From the IMG/VR virus record IMGVR_UViG_3300046011_002771, positions 1 through 39,425 of that record: 39,425 nucleotides of DNA, one strand, 5' to 3'. The notes beneath the pieces are model-generated. The model ran no database searches, was not told the DNA's origin, and was given only the letters and a program-made list of their open reading frames with translations. Position numbers and translations under genes: made by a program. Below are positions 26,780-34,056 of the stretch, one piece after another. Each line of letters begins with the position of its first letter. The stretch's first letter is position 1. This stretch comes from a virus.

Positions 26780-26982
26780 TGACACCTACCGAATGGGCTG
26801 GCCTAGCCGTAGCCGTATTAACTTTAGTTGCTGGATTTGCTGGCGCTGTGCGCTGGATGGTAAAGCATTATCTATATGAACTACGCCCCAATGGTGGCTC
26901 AAGTCTTAAGGATAAAGTCAACTTACTCGAAGAAAAAGTAGAACTATTAACTGAATTAGTTAAGGAAGCATTGAGGAAATGA
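26779..26982 (+). CDS. Membrane protein with coiled coil, holin-like
   Basis: 67 aa. One hydrophobic segment (residues about 6-28, WAGLAVAVLTLVAGFAGAV) followed by a basic turn and a leucine-zipper-like helix (LKDKVNLLEEKVELLTELV). Directly before the endolysin, TAATG start overlap. Holin or spanin-like lysis accessory is the likely role. Confidence 0.7.
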   Translation: MTPTEWAGLAVAVLTLVAGFAGAVRWMVKHYLYELRPNGGSSLKDKVNLLEEKVELLTELVKEALRK

Positions 26983-27507
26983 ATGAAACGTGTGGTGAAG
27001 GTCGCGAGTCCTGCTGCTATTGCTGTGCTTCGTCAAGCGACAGCGCTGTTTCCGAAGCGCAAGAAACTGTCAGACGGGTTGTTGCCTTCGTTAGCGCATC
27101 AGAAAGCCAGCCCGAATTCGGACCACAATACTGGGCTAGCAGTAGATTTGACCCACGACCCTGAGAGCGGTATTGATTGTGCTGTCATTTTTGAAAAACT
27201 TAAAGAAGATGAACGAGTGGATTACCTCATATACAATAAAAAAATTTGGTCAAGAGCCAGACGCAAAGAAGGCAATAGGAAGTATACAGGTAGTAATCCT
27301 CACGTTAAGCATCTACATATTTCTATTAATGATACTCACCGCAGTGACACTAGCCCCTGGTTCTGGTGGCTAAGTCAACCTAAGATTGTGAATCAGATTG
27401 TGGCAAATTTACAGCCACAACCTAAGAAGAAGGTTGCTGTTAGTACCATTGTGGTACCAGTATGCACCTGCTGTAAGGTTCACAATACAAAACGAAAGGC
27501 AATCTAA
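26983..27507 (+). CDS. Endolysin, M15-type peptidoglycan peptidase
   Basis: 174 aa. SDHNTGLAVDLTHDP (46-60) supplies the H and D zinc ligands and HVKHLHISI (107-115) the third His, the pattern of M15 L-Ala-D-Glu or D-Ala-D-Ala peptidases. A Pro/Lys-rich linker and a short C-terminal VCTCCKV cluster (Cys near 162-165) follow. Cuts the stem peptide of the host wall at lysis. Flanked by two small membrane proteins. Confidence 0.85.
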   Translation: MKRVVKVASPAAIAVLRQATALFPKRKKLSDGLLPSLAHQKASPNSDHNTGLAVDLTHDPESGIDCAVIFEKLKEDERVDYLIYNKKIWSRARRKEGNRKYTGSNPHVKHLHISINDTHRSDTSPWFWWLSQPKIVNQIVANLQPQPKKKVAVSTIVVPVCTCCKVHNTKRKAI

Positions 27508-27693
27508 ATGGAAACACTAAAGCAAGTATCGCTGACCTGGTTCCGTGCTGCAGCATCTGCTGCTATTGCACTCTACCTCGCAGGCGAGACCAACTTTAAG
27601 ACCCTCGGAGCAGCAGCCCTCGCAGGGTTCCTCGGACCAGTTCTTAAGTGGCTCGACCCATCTGCAAAAGAGTTCGGCAGAAACGCAGAGTAG
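27508..27693 (+). CDS. Holin-like small membrane protein
   Basis: 61 aa, abutting the endolysin stop. Two hydrophobic stretches (about 8-24 and 32-48) separated by a short polar turn, and a charged C-terminus. Typical class II holin layout; it would release the endolysin. Last gene before the terminator. Confidence 0.75.
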   Translation: METLKQVSLTWFRAAASAAIALYLAGETNFKTLGAAALAGFLGPVLKWLDPSAKEFGRNAE

Positions 27694-27730
27694 CCCTTTA
27701 AACGCCCTATAAGGCGATTTAAGACCATAA

Positions 27731-27780
27731 GACCCCCAACCTAAGGTGATTACCTTGGGAAGGGGGTTCTTTTTCTTTTT
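27731..27780 (+). terminator. Intrinsic terminator of late operon
   Basis: ACCCCC (27732-27737) pairs with GGGGGT (27762-27767), with an inner AAGG/CCTT stem (27743-27746/27753-27756), followed by TTCTTTTTCTTTTT. A classic strong stem plus U-tract. A small CGCC/GGCG hairpin lies just before it. Ends virion/lysis transcription ahead of the early promoter. Confidence 0.85.
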
Positions 27781-27806
27781 GTCGGCGTGTCGGTTTGGTA
27801 AAAACT

Positions 27807-27836
27807 TTGACATCGTGTGTATAATTTATCTATAAT
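27807..27836 (+). promoter_or_regulatory. Strong sigma-70-type promoter, rightward DNA-metabolism operon
   Basis: TTGACA (27807-27812), 18-base spacer, TATAAT (27831-27836): both hexamers perfect. Sits just after the terminator and about 140 bases before the nuclease gene. Predicted start near 27843, so the message begins with the GC hairpin at 27851-27863. Confidence 0.85.
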
Positions 27837-27895
27837 AGATAATATATATAGGGGCGAAGCCCCTTATTATATATATAATATATTATAATATATAC
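27837..27895 (+). other. AT-rich palindromic hairpin with GC cap
   Basis: GGGGC-GAA-GCCCC (27851-27863) flanked by long A/T arms that are partly complementary. The left leader has a comparable arrangement (GGAGC-GTC-GCTCC at 542-554 beside AT palindromes). Could be a 5' stabiliser of the early RNA, an origin-like element, or both. Confidence 0.5.
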
Positions 27896-27906
27896 AACTA
27901 AATATT

Positions 27907-27971
27907 CCTAGCCCAAGTGTTGAGTACTCTCCTGTCCTCCGCTTAGGGCTAGGATATCTAACGACAGGAGA
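27907..27971 (+). promoter_or_regulatory. Leader hairpin with anti-Shine-Dalgarno loop
   Basis: CCTAGCCC (27907-27914) pairs perfectly with GGGCTAGG (27946-27953), with AAG/CTT extending it. The loop contains TCTCCTGTC (27928-27936), the exact 9-base complement of GACAGGAGA (27963-27971), which is the ribosome site of the next gene. A pseudoknot or alternative helix would hide that site, giving translational control. Function is inferred. Confidence 0.65.
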
Positions 27972-27976
27972 AGTAA

Positions 27977-28165
27977 ATGATTCAATTACAGGGCTATGAA
28001 CTGCCAGCCCATATATCTTATTCGGCATTCACCACATACCTGACTTGTGGGTATCAGTATTATCTAGGTCGACTATTAAAACTACCCGAAGAGCCAAGCA
28101 TCTGGTCTGCTGGTGGTAGAGCATTCCACGCAGCAACTGAGGAATGGGACTTAGCAAATGACTAA
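27977..28165 (+). CDS. PD-(D/E)XK Fe-S nuclease, N-terminal ORF of split gene
   Basis: 62 aa behind GACAGGAGAAGTAA. SYSAFTTYLTCGYQYYL (14-30) with Cys24, then GGRAFHAATEEWD (46-58) with His51 and Glu55, are the N-terminal motifs of Cas4/AddB/RecB-like nucleases. The remaining catalytic residues and three Cys lie in the next ORF, in the +1 frame. The two overlap by ATGACTAA. See the next entry for the split. Confidence 0.75.
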   Translation: MIQLQGYELPAHISYSAFTTYLTCGYQYYLGRLLKLPEEPSIWSAGGRAFHAATEEWDLAND

Positions 28166-28760
28166 TACGTTGTGGGCTAAAGCCTGGAGTGATGAGACTA
28201 AGGAACTTGATTTTACTAAGGCTAGAGTTGCTGGGCGAGCAACCATTGCTAACCCGAATAAGGAAGATGCTAACTGGTGGAATGAGAAGGGCCCACAGTG
28301 GGTCGATAACTACATATCTTGGCGTAAGAGCAATACTAATTGGAAGATTTGGAAAACCCCTCAAGGGGCTAGAGCAATCGAAATAGAACTCAATCCCATC
28401 ATCGCAGACGTGCCTGTGAAGATGGTGATTGACCGTGTCTTTGAGGTTGATGGTGAACTTATTATCGTTGACCTTAAGACATCAGCGCGTAGACCAATAT
28501 CTGACCTACAACTTGGCTTCTACAAAGTCGGGCTAGAGATGATGCTTGGTGTAAAAGTCAATCAAGGAAACTACTGGATGTCCAGAGACTCTGGGACAGG
28601 AGAGATGATTGACCTAAGTAGATATACCGTAGATATGCTCGAATATTTAGTGTCGGGCTTTGATAAGGCTCGCAAGGCTGGTATATTTCTTCCTAACCTA
28701 TCCAGTTGTAGTTTCTGTGGACTCACAGAACACTGCACATTTAAGAAAGAGAATAAATGA
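28158..28760 (+). CDS. PD-(D/E)XK Fe-S nuclease, C-terminal ORF
   Basis: 200 aa. VKMVIDRV (D92) and IIVDLKTS (D105, K107) are the PD-(D/E)XK core; DLQLGFYKVGLE is the RecB-motif helix. CSFCGLTEHC (Cys184, 187, 193) would complete a 4Fe-4S cluster with Cys24 of the preceding ORF. So the cluster ligands and the active site are shared between two ORFs. Reinitiation at ATGACTAA, a frameshift, or a sequencing indel could explain this. Exonuclease in replication or recombination. Confidence 0.8.
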   Translation: MTNTLWAKAWSDETKELDFTKARVAGRATIANPNKEDANWWNEKGPQWVDNYISWRKSNTNWKIWKTPQGARAIEIELNPIIADVPVKMVIDRVFEVDGELIIVDLKTSARRPISDLQLGFYKVGLEMMLGVKVNQGNYWMSRDSGTGEMIDLSRYTVDMLEYLVSGFDKARKAGIFLPNLSSCSFCGLTEHCTFKKENK

Positions 28761-29140
28761 ACAACGACGATTGGAAGATTCAAGTCTCCATCAAATCATC
28801 AGCATCTAAGGATGCAGATATGATTAACGTTCGCGCTAATACTGCTGATGAACTCAGTGTATTACTAGAGGGCGTATCTAATTACTCAACACAAATAGCA
28901 GCAACTGCTAAGATGGTTCAGGCAGCGTACACAACACTCCCTTTAGTGACGCCGCCTTCAATTCCCGCCACGCAGCCACCAGTCTCCTCCGTACCAGACC
29001 AGGCGCAGCAAGCAGGCCCTACTTGTATTCACGGACCTAGAGTGTGGAAGAGCGGTATAAGCAAAGCGTCAGGAAAACCATATGCATTTTGGTCTTGCTC
29101 ACAACCAATGGGCGCTACACAATGCAAACCAGTTAGTTAA
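28757..29140 (+). CDS. Hypothetical protein with C-terminal zinc-ribbon
   Basis: 127 aa, ATGA overlap with the nuclease. N-terminal alpha/beta part, a Pro/Gln-rich linker (about 65-88), and a C-terminal CIHG-16-residue-spaced CSQ-QC cluster (GKPYAFWSCSQP) that looks like a small zinc ribbon. Could be a ssDNA-binding or replication accessory protein; unproven. Confidence 0.65.
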   Translation: MNNDDWKIQVSIKSSASKDADMINVRANTADELSVLLEGVSNYSTQIAATAKMVQAAYTTLPLVTPPSIPATQPPVSSVPDQAQQAGPTCIHGPRVWKSGISKASGKPYAFWSCSQPMGATQCKPVS

Positions 29141-29153
29141 TAACCTATAAGAA

Positions 29154-29209
29154 TTGAGACCACTTGCTGTTCGGGGAAGGTGGTAAGTGGTTTCAACTTA
29201 AGACAGGAG
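29154..29209 (+). promoter_or_regulatory. 12-bp leader hairpin abutting CTTAAGACAGGAG
   Basis: TTGAGACCACTT (29154-29165) pairs with AAGTGGTTTCAA (29185-29196), one G-U, and the start-associated motif follows with no spacer at 29197-29209. It resembles the hairpin-plus-motif at 39157-39183 on the other strand. Confidence 0.6.
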
Positions 29210-29213
29210 CAAG

Positions 29214-29996
29214 ATGAAAACATTAGCAAGGTCAGTTGGTAGAAGTGATATAGGCGGAGAGCCTTTGCCCTCTGTGTTTAAAGCATTTGAAACTAATAAG
29301 ATTATATTTCGTAGGGCAGAAGTATCAATGATGGCGGGAACGCCAGGTGTAGGTAAGTCAACACTCGCGCTAGGTTTAGCACTTAAGATGAAAGTTCCAT
29401 CCCTTTACATCTCAGCAGATACCAATGCACATACTATGGCTATGCGATTAGCCTCAATGATTAGTGGTAAGAATCAAACTGACGTTGAGTATCTATTACA
29501 AAATGACTTAGGTTGGACTAGGGCTACCCTTGCTAAAGGTAGTCACATTGTGTGGTCATTTGAATCTAGCCCTAGCCTTGTCGATATTGATGAAGAGGTT
29601 CAGGCATTTGAAGAACTATGGGGTTGTCCTCCTGTGGCTATCTTTGTAGATAACCTGATGGATGTAGCCACCGACGGGGGCGAAGAGTTCGCCTCTATGA
29701 GGGCGATTATGAAGGAGTTGAAGTACCTTGCTAGAGCGACTAACGCTGCGATTATCGTACTACATCATACATCGGAGGCTGTGGAAGGCAAACCGTGTCA
29801 GCCAAGGTCTGCACTCCAAGGAAAGGTTGCTCAACTCCCAGCGCTTATCTGTACTCTCGGAGTTGTCGGAACTGCAATGGCTGTTGCGCCTGTCAAAAAC
29901 CGCTACGGTAGGGCAGATGCAAATGCAAATCTTAACGCGTGGTTAGCATTTAACCCTGAATATATGTATATTGAAGACATCCCAGAGAACGCATAG
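29214..29996 (+). CDS. RecA/DnaB-like AAA ATPase, probable replicative helicase
   Basis: 260 aa. Walker A GTPGVGKST (42-50), then LYISADTNAHTMAMRLAS, Walker B VAIFVDNLMD (141-150) and a HH-containing IIVLHHTSEAVEG (about 180-192). This is the RecA-like core of DnaB/RepA helicases without the N-terminal DnaB domain. Followed by resolvase and primase genes, so a replication role is likely. Uses the full CTTAAGACAGGAG site. Confidence 0.8.
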   Translation: MKTLARSVGRSDIGGEPLPSVFKAFETNKIIFRRAEVSMMAGTPGVGKSTLALGLALKMKVPSLYISADTNAHTMAMRLASMISGKNQTDVEYLLQNDLGWTRATLAKGSHIVWSFESSPSLVDIDEEVQAFEELWGCPPVAIFVDNLMDVATDGGEEFASMRAIMKELKYLARATNAAIIVLHHTSEAVEGKPCQPRSALQGKVAQLPALICTLGVVGTAMAVAPVKNRYGRADANANLNAWLAFNPEYMYIEDIPENA

Positions 29997-30004
29997 GAGC
30001 GATT

Positions 30005-30193
30005 ATGGATGATGATTATTTAGAAATACACGCCAAAGAGATGGCTCAGGCTGAATACTTAAGACATAACGCCAAGTGCATACAAAAGATTAATGATGCC
30101 AAACCGCAAGTAAAAGATGAATATACACAAGGTGTCCAGGATGGACTAGACTGGGCAATACGCATACTAGAAAAGGATAAAAGTGCTTACTAA
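30005..30193 (+). CDS. Small hypothetical protein
   Basis: 62 aa, acidic and helical, behind AGGAGCGATT. Overlaps the next small ORF. No recognised domain. Confidence 0.6.
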   Translation: MDDDYLEIHAKEMAQAEYLRHNAKCIQKINDAKPQVKDEYTQGVQDGLDWAIRILEKDKSAY

Positions 30194-30350
30194 ATCATCA
30201 ATTAACAAAAGACTAACTAATCGTTTATGGTTTACCGCAGGGTTTTCTTTTAATAGAATTGCTTTGGGTATTTCTTTGCACCGTAATTACCTTGATGTAG
30301 ATTTAATCTTTATCTATATTGGATTTGAATTTTACTATGGCAAATCCTAA
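30183..30350 (+). CDS. Small aromatic-rich hypothetical protein
   Basis: 55 aa from GTG 30183, reading VLTKSSINKRLTNRLWFTAG and ending FIYIGFEFYYGKS. Beta-rich or membrane-associated. Overlaps genes on both sides. Kept because it fills the gap with a coherent amino-acid pattern. Confidence 0.5.
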   Translation: MLTKSSINKRLTNRLWFTAGFSFNRIALGISLHRNYLDVDLIFIYIGFEFYYGKS

Positions 30351-30687
30351 TGGTCGCAAAGGTGCTCAGTTTGAAACCGATGTAATGAAATGGTTTAGGA
30401 CTATGGGTGCTGTATGCGAACGACTCACTAAGACTGGTGCCAAAGATGAGGGCGACCTTGTCGCTATTGTTGCTGGTAAGACATACATCTTAGAACTTAA
30501 GAACCGAAAGAAGATGGACCTACCTGCTTTCTGGGACGAGGCTCAGGTAGAAACAAAGAACTATACGAAGGCTCGTGGTCTTAAGACAGAACCACCTGCC
30601 TTTGTTATAGTTAAACGTCGCAACGCAGGCATAGAGAAGGCTTGGGTCATACAGGATTTGGAACAATGGCTAGACGAGAGGAAGTAA
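30337..30687 (+). CDS. Hjc-like PD-(D/E)XK nuclease (Holliday-junction resolvase-like)
   Basis: 116 aa from ATG 30337 (MANPNGRKG); an in-frame ATG at 30319 adds 6 residues. QFETDVMKWF (Glu13), GAKDEGDLVA (Asp40) and YILELKNRKK (Glu53, Lys55) form the resolvase active site. Likely resolves branched DNA before packaging. The next gene starts inside its end. Confidence 0.8.
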   Translation: MANPNGRKGAQFETDVMKWFRTMGAVCERLTKTGAKDEGDLVAIVAGKTYILELKNRKKMDLPAFWDEAQVETKNYTKARGLKTEPPAFVIVKRRNAGIEKAWVIQDLEQWLDERK

Positions 30688-31049
30688 ATGACCTACCTAG
30701 TATCGCGGAAGTACTCCGTCACTATGGAGCAAATCTTCGAGCAACCCACGGGCAAGTTAATCTCCGTTGCCCTTTCCACTCGGACACTCACCAAAGTGGT
30801 ACAGCCAACCTCGGTAAAAATATCTTCATCTGTTTTGCCTGCGGAGTGCAGGGAAATAGTTTACAAATCATAGCCAGACAGGAGAATGTGAATATCAATG
30901 AAGCAAAGCGCATTGCAGAAGGAATTACTGGGACGAGCAGCGGACAAGTACGCGGCAAACATTTATCAGGCGGAAGATTACCTCAAAAGCAGAGGCATTC
31001 CAATGGAGACAGCACGGCTGGCTCGATTAGGCGTAGTCGTAGAGGCTGA
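30666..31049 (+). CDS. DNA primase, CHC2 zinc-finger part
   Basis: 127 aa from ATG 30666. LRCPFHSDTH (Cys35, His38) and FICFACGVQG (Cys56, Cys59) are the CHC2 zinc ligands that recognise template DNA. After about residue 90 the peptide turns into low-quality Ser/Gly/Arg-rich sequence, while the +1 frame takes over with a good helical protein. That matches a primase split between two overlapping ORFs. Confidence 0.8.
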   Translation: MARREEVNDLPSIAEVLRHYGANLRATHGQVNLRCPFHSDTHQSGTANLGKNIFICFACGVQGNSLQIIARQENVNINEAKRIAEGITGTSSGQVRGKHLSGGRLPQKQRHSNGDSTAGSIRRSRRG

Positions 31050-31512
31050 AGTAGGACACGAAGCGTATCAAGGAAGGTTGAGTATCCCTTATGTTACTAA
31101 GACTGGCGTTGTGGATTTACGGTTTCGTTCGCTCAATCCTGCAGTGGAGCCGAAGTATATGGGACTCACTGGGGCTGATACTAAAATGTATAATGTTCTT
31201 GATATTGAGCGGGCAGGTGATTTTATTGGTGTATGTGAAGGCGAGTTGGATACTCTTACTATGTCTTCCTGTGTCGGTATTCCTTGTATTGGTGTTCCAG
31301 GGGCTAATAGTTGGAAGAAACATTACACGAGACTCCTTGCCGATTTCGAACGAGTCTATGTCTTTGCTGACGGGGACCAGCCTGGAAAAGAATTTGCTAC
31401 CAGCCTCGCCCGAGAACTACCAGTTACTATCGTCCAATTCCCAGACGGAGAAGATGTTAACTCGTTCTATATTTCAAACGGGGCGGAAGCAATTAGACAG
31501 AAGATACATTGA
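30898..31512 (+). CDS. DNA primase, TOPRIM catalytic part
   Basis: 204 aa from ATG 30898, overlapping the zinc-finger ORF by 152 bases. TOPRIM motifs: GVCEGELDTL (Glu114) and VYVFADGDQPGKE (Asp158, Asp160). AGACAGGAG at 30876-30884 lies 13 bases before the ATG, so it can be translated on its own. Synthesises RNA primers together with the zinc-finger part. Confidence 0.85.
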   Translation: MKQSALQKELLGRAADKYAANIYQAEDYLKSRGIPMETARLARLGVVVEAEVGHEAYQGRLSIPYVTKTGVVDLRFRSLNPAVEPKYMGLTGADTKMYNVLDIERAGDFIGVCEGELDTLTMSSCVGIPCIGVPGANSWKKHYTRLLADFERVYVFADGDQPGKEFATSLARELPVTIVQFPDGEDVNSFYISNGAEAIRQKIH

Positions 31513-31877
31513 TGAATGAGGAAGACCTATATTGTGACGGATGTGGGGAGCATTTCGACAACTCTTTTGAAATGGTAGACCACCACCTAGAGGATGGAGA
31601 TGAGTTCGACCCAGCGATAGTCCTGCCCAATGGGGTCAGGCTCCTTGTTGGTAGCCTACTTAGGTTTATCTATGAACACGCAGACCAACCAGAACAAATC
31701 AGACAAATAACACAATCCACATATGTTACACTTTACGCTGCTGAATCTAATAGTGAAGTCTTGGATGAAATCATCGAAGAAGTTGTGGTTGGGTCTGAAA
31801 TGTTGAAGTTTGATTCAAGTCTTAAGACACTACTAGATGAAAGCAAACCCGATGAAACTGACGAAAGCGGAGCGTGA
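31512..31877 (+). CDS. Hypothetical protein with single C2H2-type knuckle
   Basis: 121 aa from ATG 31512 (TGATG overlap; a TTG at 31509 is ignored). LYCDGCGEHFDNSFEMVDHH holds Cys8, Cys11, His24 and His25 in zinc-finger spacing. The rest is acidic and helical. May bind nucleic acid or a partner. Confidence 0.65.
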   Translation: MNEEDLYCDGCGEHFDNSFEMVDHHLEDGDEFDPAIVLPNGVRLLVGSLLRFIYEHADQPEQIRQITQSTYVTLYAAESNSEVLDEIIEEVVVGSEMLKFDSSLKTLLDESKPDETDESGA

Positions 31878-31883
31878 AGAAGT

Positions 31884-32261
31884 ATGGCAGATTACAGAGC
31901 ATCTAACAAGGATGGGTTATCAGATTACGCAAGTAGAATCAGAGAAGCAAACTCTAACTCTAACAATAGTAATCCCCCTGCTTTCGTCCAAAATGTAGAA
32001 GAGACTTTTAATGAACTTAAAATATTACTATTACAAAAGCACTTTGATTACGGTCCGAAGAACATTAGCGAATCACCAGGTGGACCTGTCAATGGACTGC
32101 GAGTTCGTATGTGGGACAAACTTGCCCGCATTAACAACCTCGTCGATAAAGGAATCTATAATCCACAATACGAATCGCTCGAAGACTCCTTCAAAGACTT
32201 GGCTAACTACGCCATCATCGGCCTTCTAGTCTTAAGACAGCAATGGGAAAGTGAGAAGTGA
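31884..32261 (+). CDS. DUF1599/Nmad1-like protein
   Basis: 125 aa. QKHFDYGPKNI, GLRVRMWDKLARINNLV and ESLEDSFKDLANYAIIGLLVL match the DUF1599 (nucleotide-modification-associated, MazG-like helical) family. Members occur with modified-base pathways in phages. No modification enzyme is visible here, so the substrate is open. Confidence 0.7.
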   Translation: MADYRASNKDGLSDYASRIREANSNSNNSNPPAFVQNVEETFNELKILLLQKHFDYGPKNISESPGGPVNGLRVRMWDKLARINNLVDKGIYNPQYESLEDSFKDLANYAIIGLLVLRQQWESEK

Positions 32262-32641
32262 AGAACTCTTCGTTTGATTTAGATTTTTCTTATGGCAGGG
32301 TAGGCGAAACGCTGGTAGATGAACTACTTACTGGCGGTAAGACTGTCGAAGTAAAGCGAGATAGACGATGGCACGAGACGAACAATGTTTATATCGAAGT
32401 TAGATGTTGGTATAACAACTCTCAGTCTTGGGAGCCATCAGGTTTATCTGTCAGTGAGGCATCCTACTGGGCCTTTGTCTTAGAAAGTTCTGTGTTTATA
32501 ATCCCAACTGAAGTCTTAAGAAGTGCTGTGTCAAAGTATGGAAGAGAAATAACCTGTGAAATACCACCTAATAAATCCACGGGCTATCTAATCAGGATAG
32601 AAGATTTACTATCCGAAACAAAAGAACATAGGAGTTTATGA
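32258..32641 (+). CDS. Small PD-(D/E)XK nuclease-like protein
   Basis: 127 aa from GTG 32258, overlapping the previous stop. GRVGETLVDELL (Glu17), KTVEVKRDRRWHETNNVYIEVR (Glu31, Lys33, Glu47; length trimmed to key residues) resemble the restriction-like E-x-K core. Possibly cleaves host DNA or repairs phage DNA. Confidence 0.65.
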   Translation: MKNSSFDLDFSYGRVGETLVDELLTGGKTVEVKRDRRWHETNNVYIEVRCWYNNSQSWEPSGLSVSEASYWAFVLESSVFIIPTEVLRSAVSKYGREITCEIPPNKSTGYLIRIEDLLSETKEHRSL

Positions 32642-33036
32642 GAGAGCCCGAACTATTCGAGTGGCTGAAGGATAATCTATATCCTGACCTATCTCGTTCC
32701 GAGTCTGAGTTTGATGGCTTCGACTGTAAATCAGATGAGAAGAAATTATTTATAGAACTTAAGTCACGAAACACTCACTACGATGAATTACTTATTGAGA
32801 AATATAAGTTTGATTTTCTTGTCGTAGAGGCGGGGAAGTTATCTTACGCACCTTGCTATGTGAATTACACCCCGCAAGGGGTATATTTTTTTGACCTTGA
32901 TTCCATACTTAAGAATGAATTCGATATGAAGTGGCAAGACAAATGGCTTCCCGTCACAACCGAATTCCAAAACACCAACAACCGAATGAAGAAAGTCGGT
33001 ATGTTAGATATCAAATGGGGAACTAAATTACTATGA
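32638..33036 (+). CDS. Second small PD-(D/E)XK nuclease-like protein
   Basis: 132 aa, ATGA overlap with the previous gene. FDGFDCKSDEKKLFIELKSR gives Asp26, Asp29, Glu40 and Lys42 in nuclease order. Follows a similar-sized nuclease with unrelated sequence; the pair may act together. Confidence 0.6.
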   Translation: MREPELFEWLKDNLYPDLSRSESEFDGFDCKSDEKKLFIELKSRNTHYDELLIEKYKFDFLVVEAGKLSYAPCYVNYTPQGVYFFDLDSILKNEFDMKWQDKWLPVTTEFQNTNNRMKKVGMLDIKWGTKLL

Positions 33037-33710
33037 ACTGGGAACGCATTCAACATTGGCAGTATGTAGTAGATGCTGTCGCTCTGGAATACTCTCGCAA
33101 GTTTGAGATGGTAGAACTTGATGACTTAAGACAGAGCCTGTATCAATGGTTTGCTGAGCACCCTAATAAGTTAGATGAGTGGGAAGCAATTGGAGAGAAG
33201 GATGCTAAGAATTTAATCTATCGTAGCCTACGGAATCAGGCTTTAGATTACTGCCAAAGATGGAAGGCTAAGTCTGTTGGCTATGACATCTCTGACCTTT
33301 ACTACTACGCCCCTGAGGTAGTCGAAGCGTTGATGCCTCCTGTCTTAAGAGGTGAGTTTAATTCAACCCATAAGTTTAACCTTAGTAGAACTGGTCGCCC
33401 CACTGCGCCCGCTGAAGGTGGCAACTTGGTAGCGATGATGGTAGAAATTGATTATGTTTATTGGAAGTTAGGTAAGGAAGATAGAAAGATTTTATTTATG
33501 CGTCACGCTGAGTCTTTAGACTTCAAAGAAATTGCTAACCTATTTAACCTTGGCTCTGAAGATGCTGCTCGTATGAGGCATAAGCGGGCTGTTAATAGGT
33601 TGATTAGAAAAATTGGTGGCTTCAAACCCTTCCCTGATTATGACTTGCCAGATAAGGAAGAGGAAGAACCTGAGGTTGTATCTGAGGTAGAGCCTACCCC
33701 TGAAGATTAG
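33033..33710 (+). CDS. Sigma-factor-like DNA-binding protein
   Basis: 225 aa. N-terminal helices (EYSRKFEMVELDDLRQSLYQWF) resemble sigma region 2. About residues 150-195 form a sigma-4-like helix-turn-helix (KEDRKILFMRHAESLDFKEI, then RMRHKRAVNRLIRKI). The tail is very acidic. Probably redirects host RNA polymerase, perhaps to late genes. It converges with the minus-strand operon by a 4-base overlap. Confidence 0.7.
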   Translation: MNWERIQHWQYVVDAVALEYSRKFEMVELDDLRQSLYQWFAEHPNKLDEWEAIGEKDAKNLIYRSLRNQALDYCQRWKAKSVGYDISDLYYYAPEVVEALMPPVLRGEFNSTHKFNLSRTGRPTAPAEGGNLVAMMVEIDYVYWKLGKEDRKILFMRHAESLDFKEIANLFNLGSEDAARMRHKRAVNRLIRKIGGFKPFPDYDLPDKEEEEPEVVSEVEPTPED

Positions 33711-33880
33711 TTTTGGTTATCTGTTTTATAGAATCCACTGCCCTTGAATTGAACACCAGGGGCAGACCAAACTCGCTTCATAGTTCGATAACATACTGGG
33801 CACTCTGGCCCAACTTCAAAATGAATCTGCGTTTCTTGATATGCTAAACACTCTTCACATCTAAACTCATATCTTGGCAT
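33707..33880 (-). CDS. FmdB-type zinc-ribbon protein
   Basis: 57 aa from ATG 33880 (MPRYEFRCEECLAYQE). Cys8/Cys11 and Cys27/Cys30 (CPVC) form a zinc ribbon, with the VWSAPGVQFKGSGFYKTD tail of FmdB-family regulators. Last gene of the minus operon. Confidence 0.8.
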   Translation of the reverse strand: MPRYEFRCEECLAYQETQIHFEVGPECPVCYRTMKRVWSAPGVQFKGSGFYKTDNQN

Positions 33881-34056
33881 TACATCTCCTCGTCTATTGG
33901 TGTCGGCGCGGTGGCTAGCGCTCCGCACTCTTTACATTCTTGTCTTAAGTCATACCAACTTACTTCACGACTCTCGTCGTCCCACATAACTGTAATCTTC
34001 CACATCTTACTGCCACAAATACATACTGTTGTCGGTGTGCCTTGTAAATCTAACAT
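33880..34056 (-). CDS. Small double-CxxC protein
   Basis: 58 aa from ATG 34056 to TAA 33880 (reads MLDLQGTPTTVCICGSKMWK). Cys12/Cys14 and a later CKECG suggest a zinc ribbon. Start overlaps the lysozyme-like gene stop (TGATG) and its stop overlaps the next start (TAATG). Confidence 0.65.
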   Translation of the reverse strand: MLDLQGTPTTVCICGSKMWKITVMWDDESREVSWYDLRQECKECGALATAPTPIDEEM

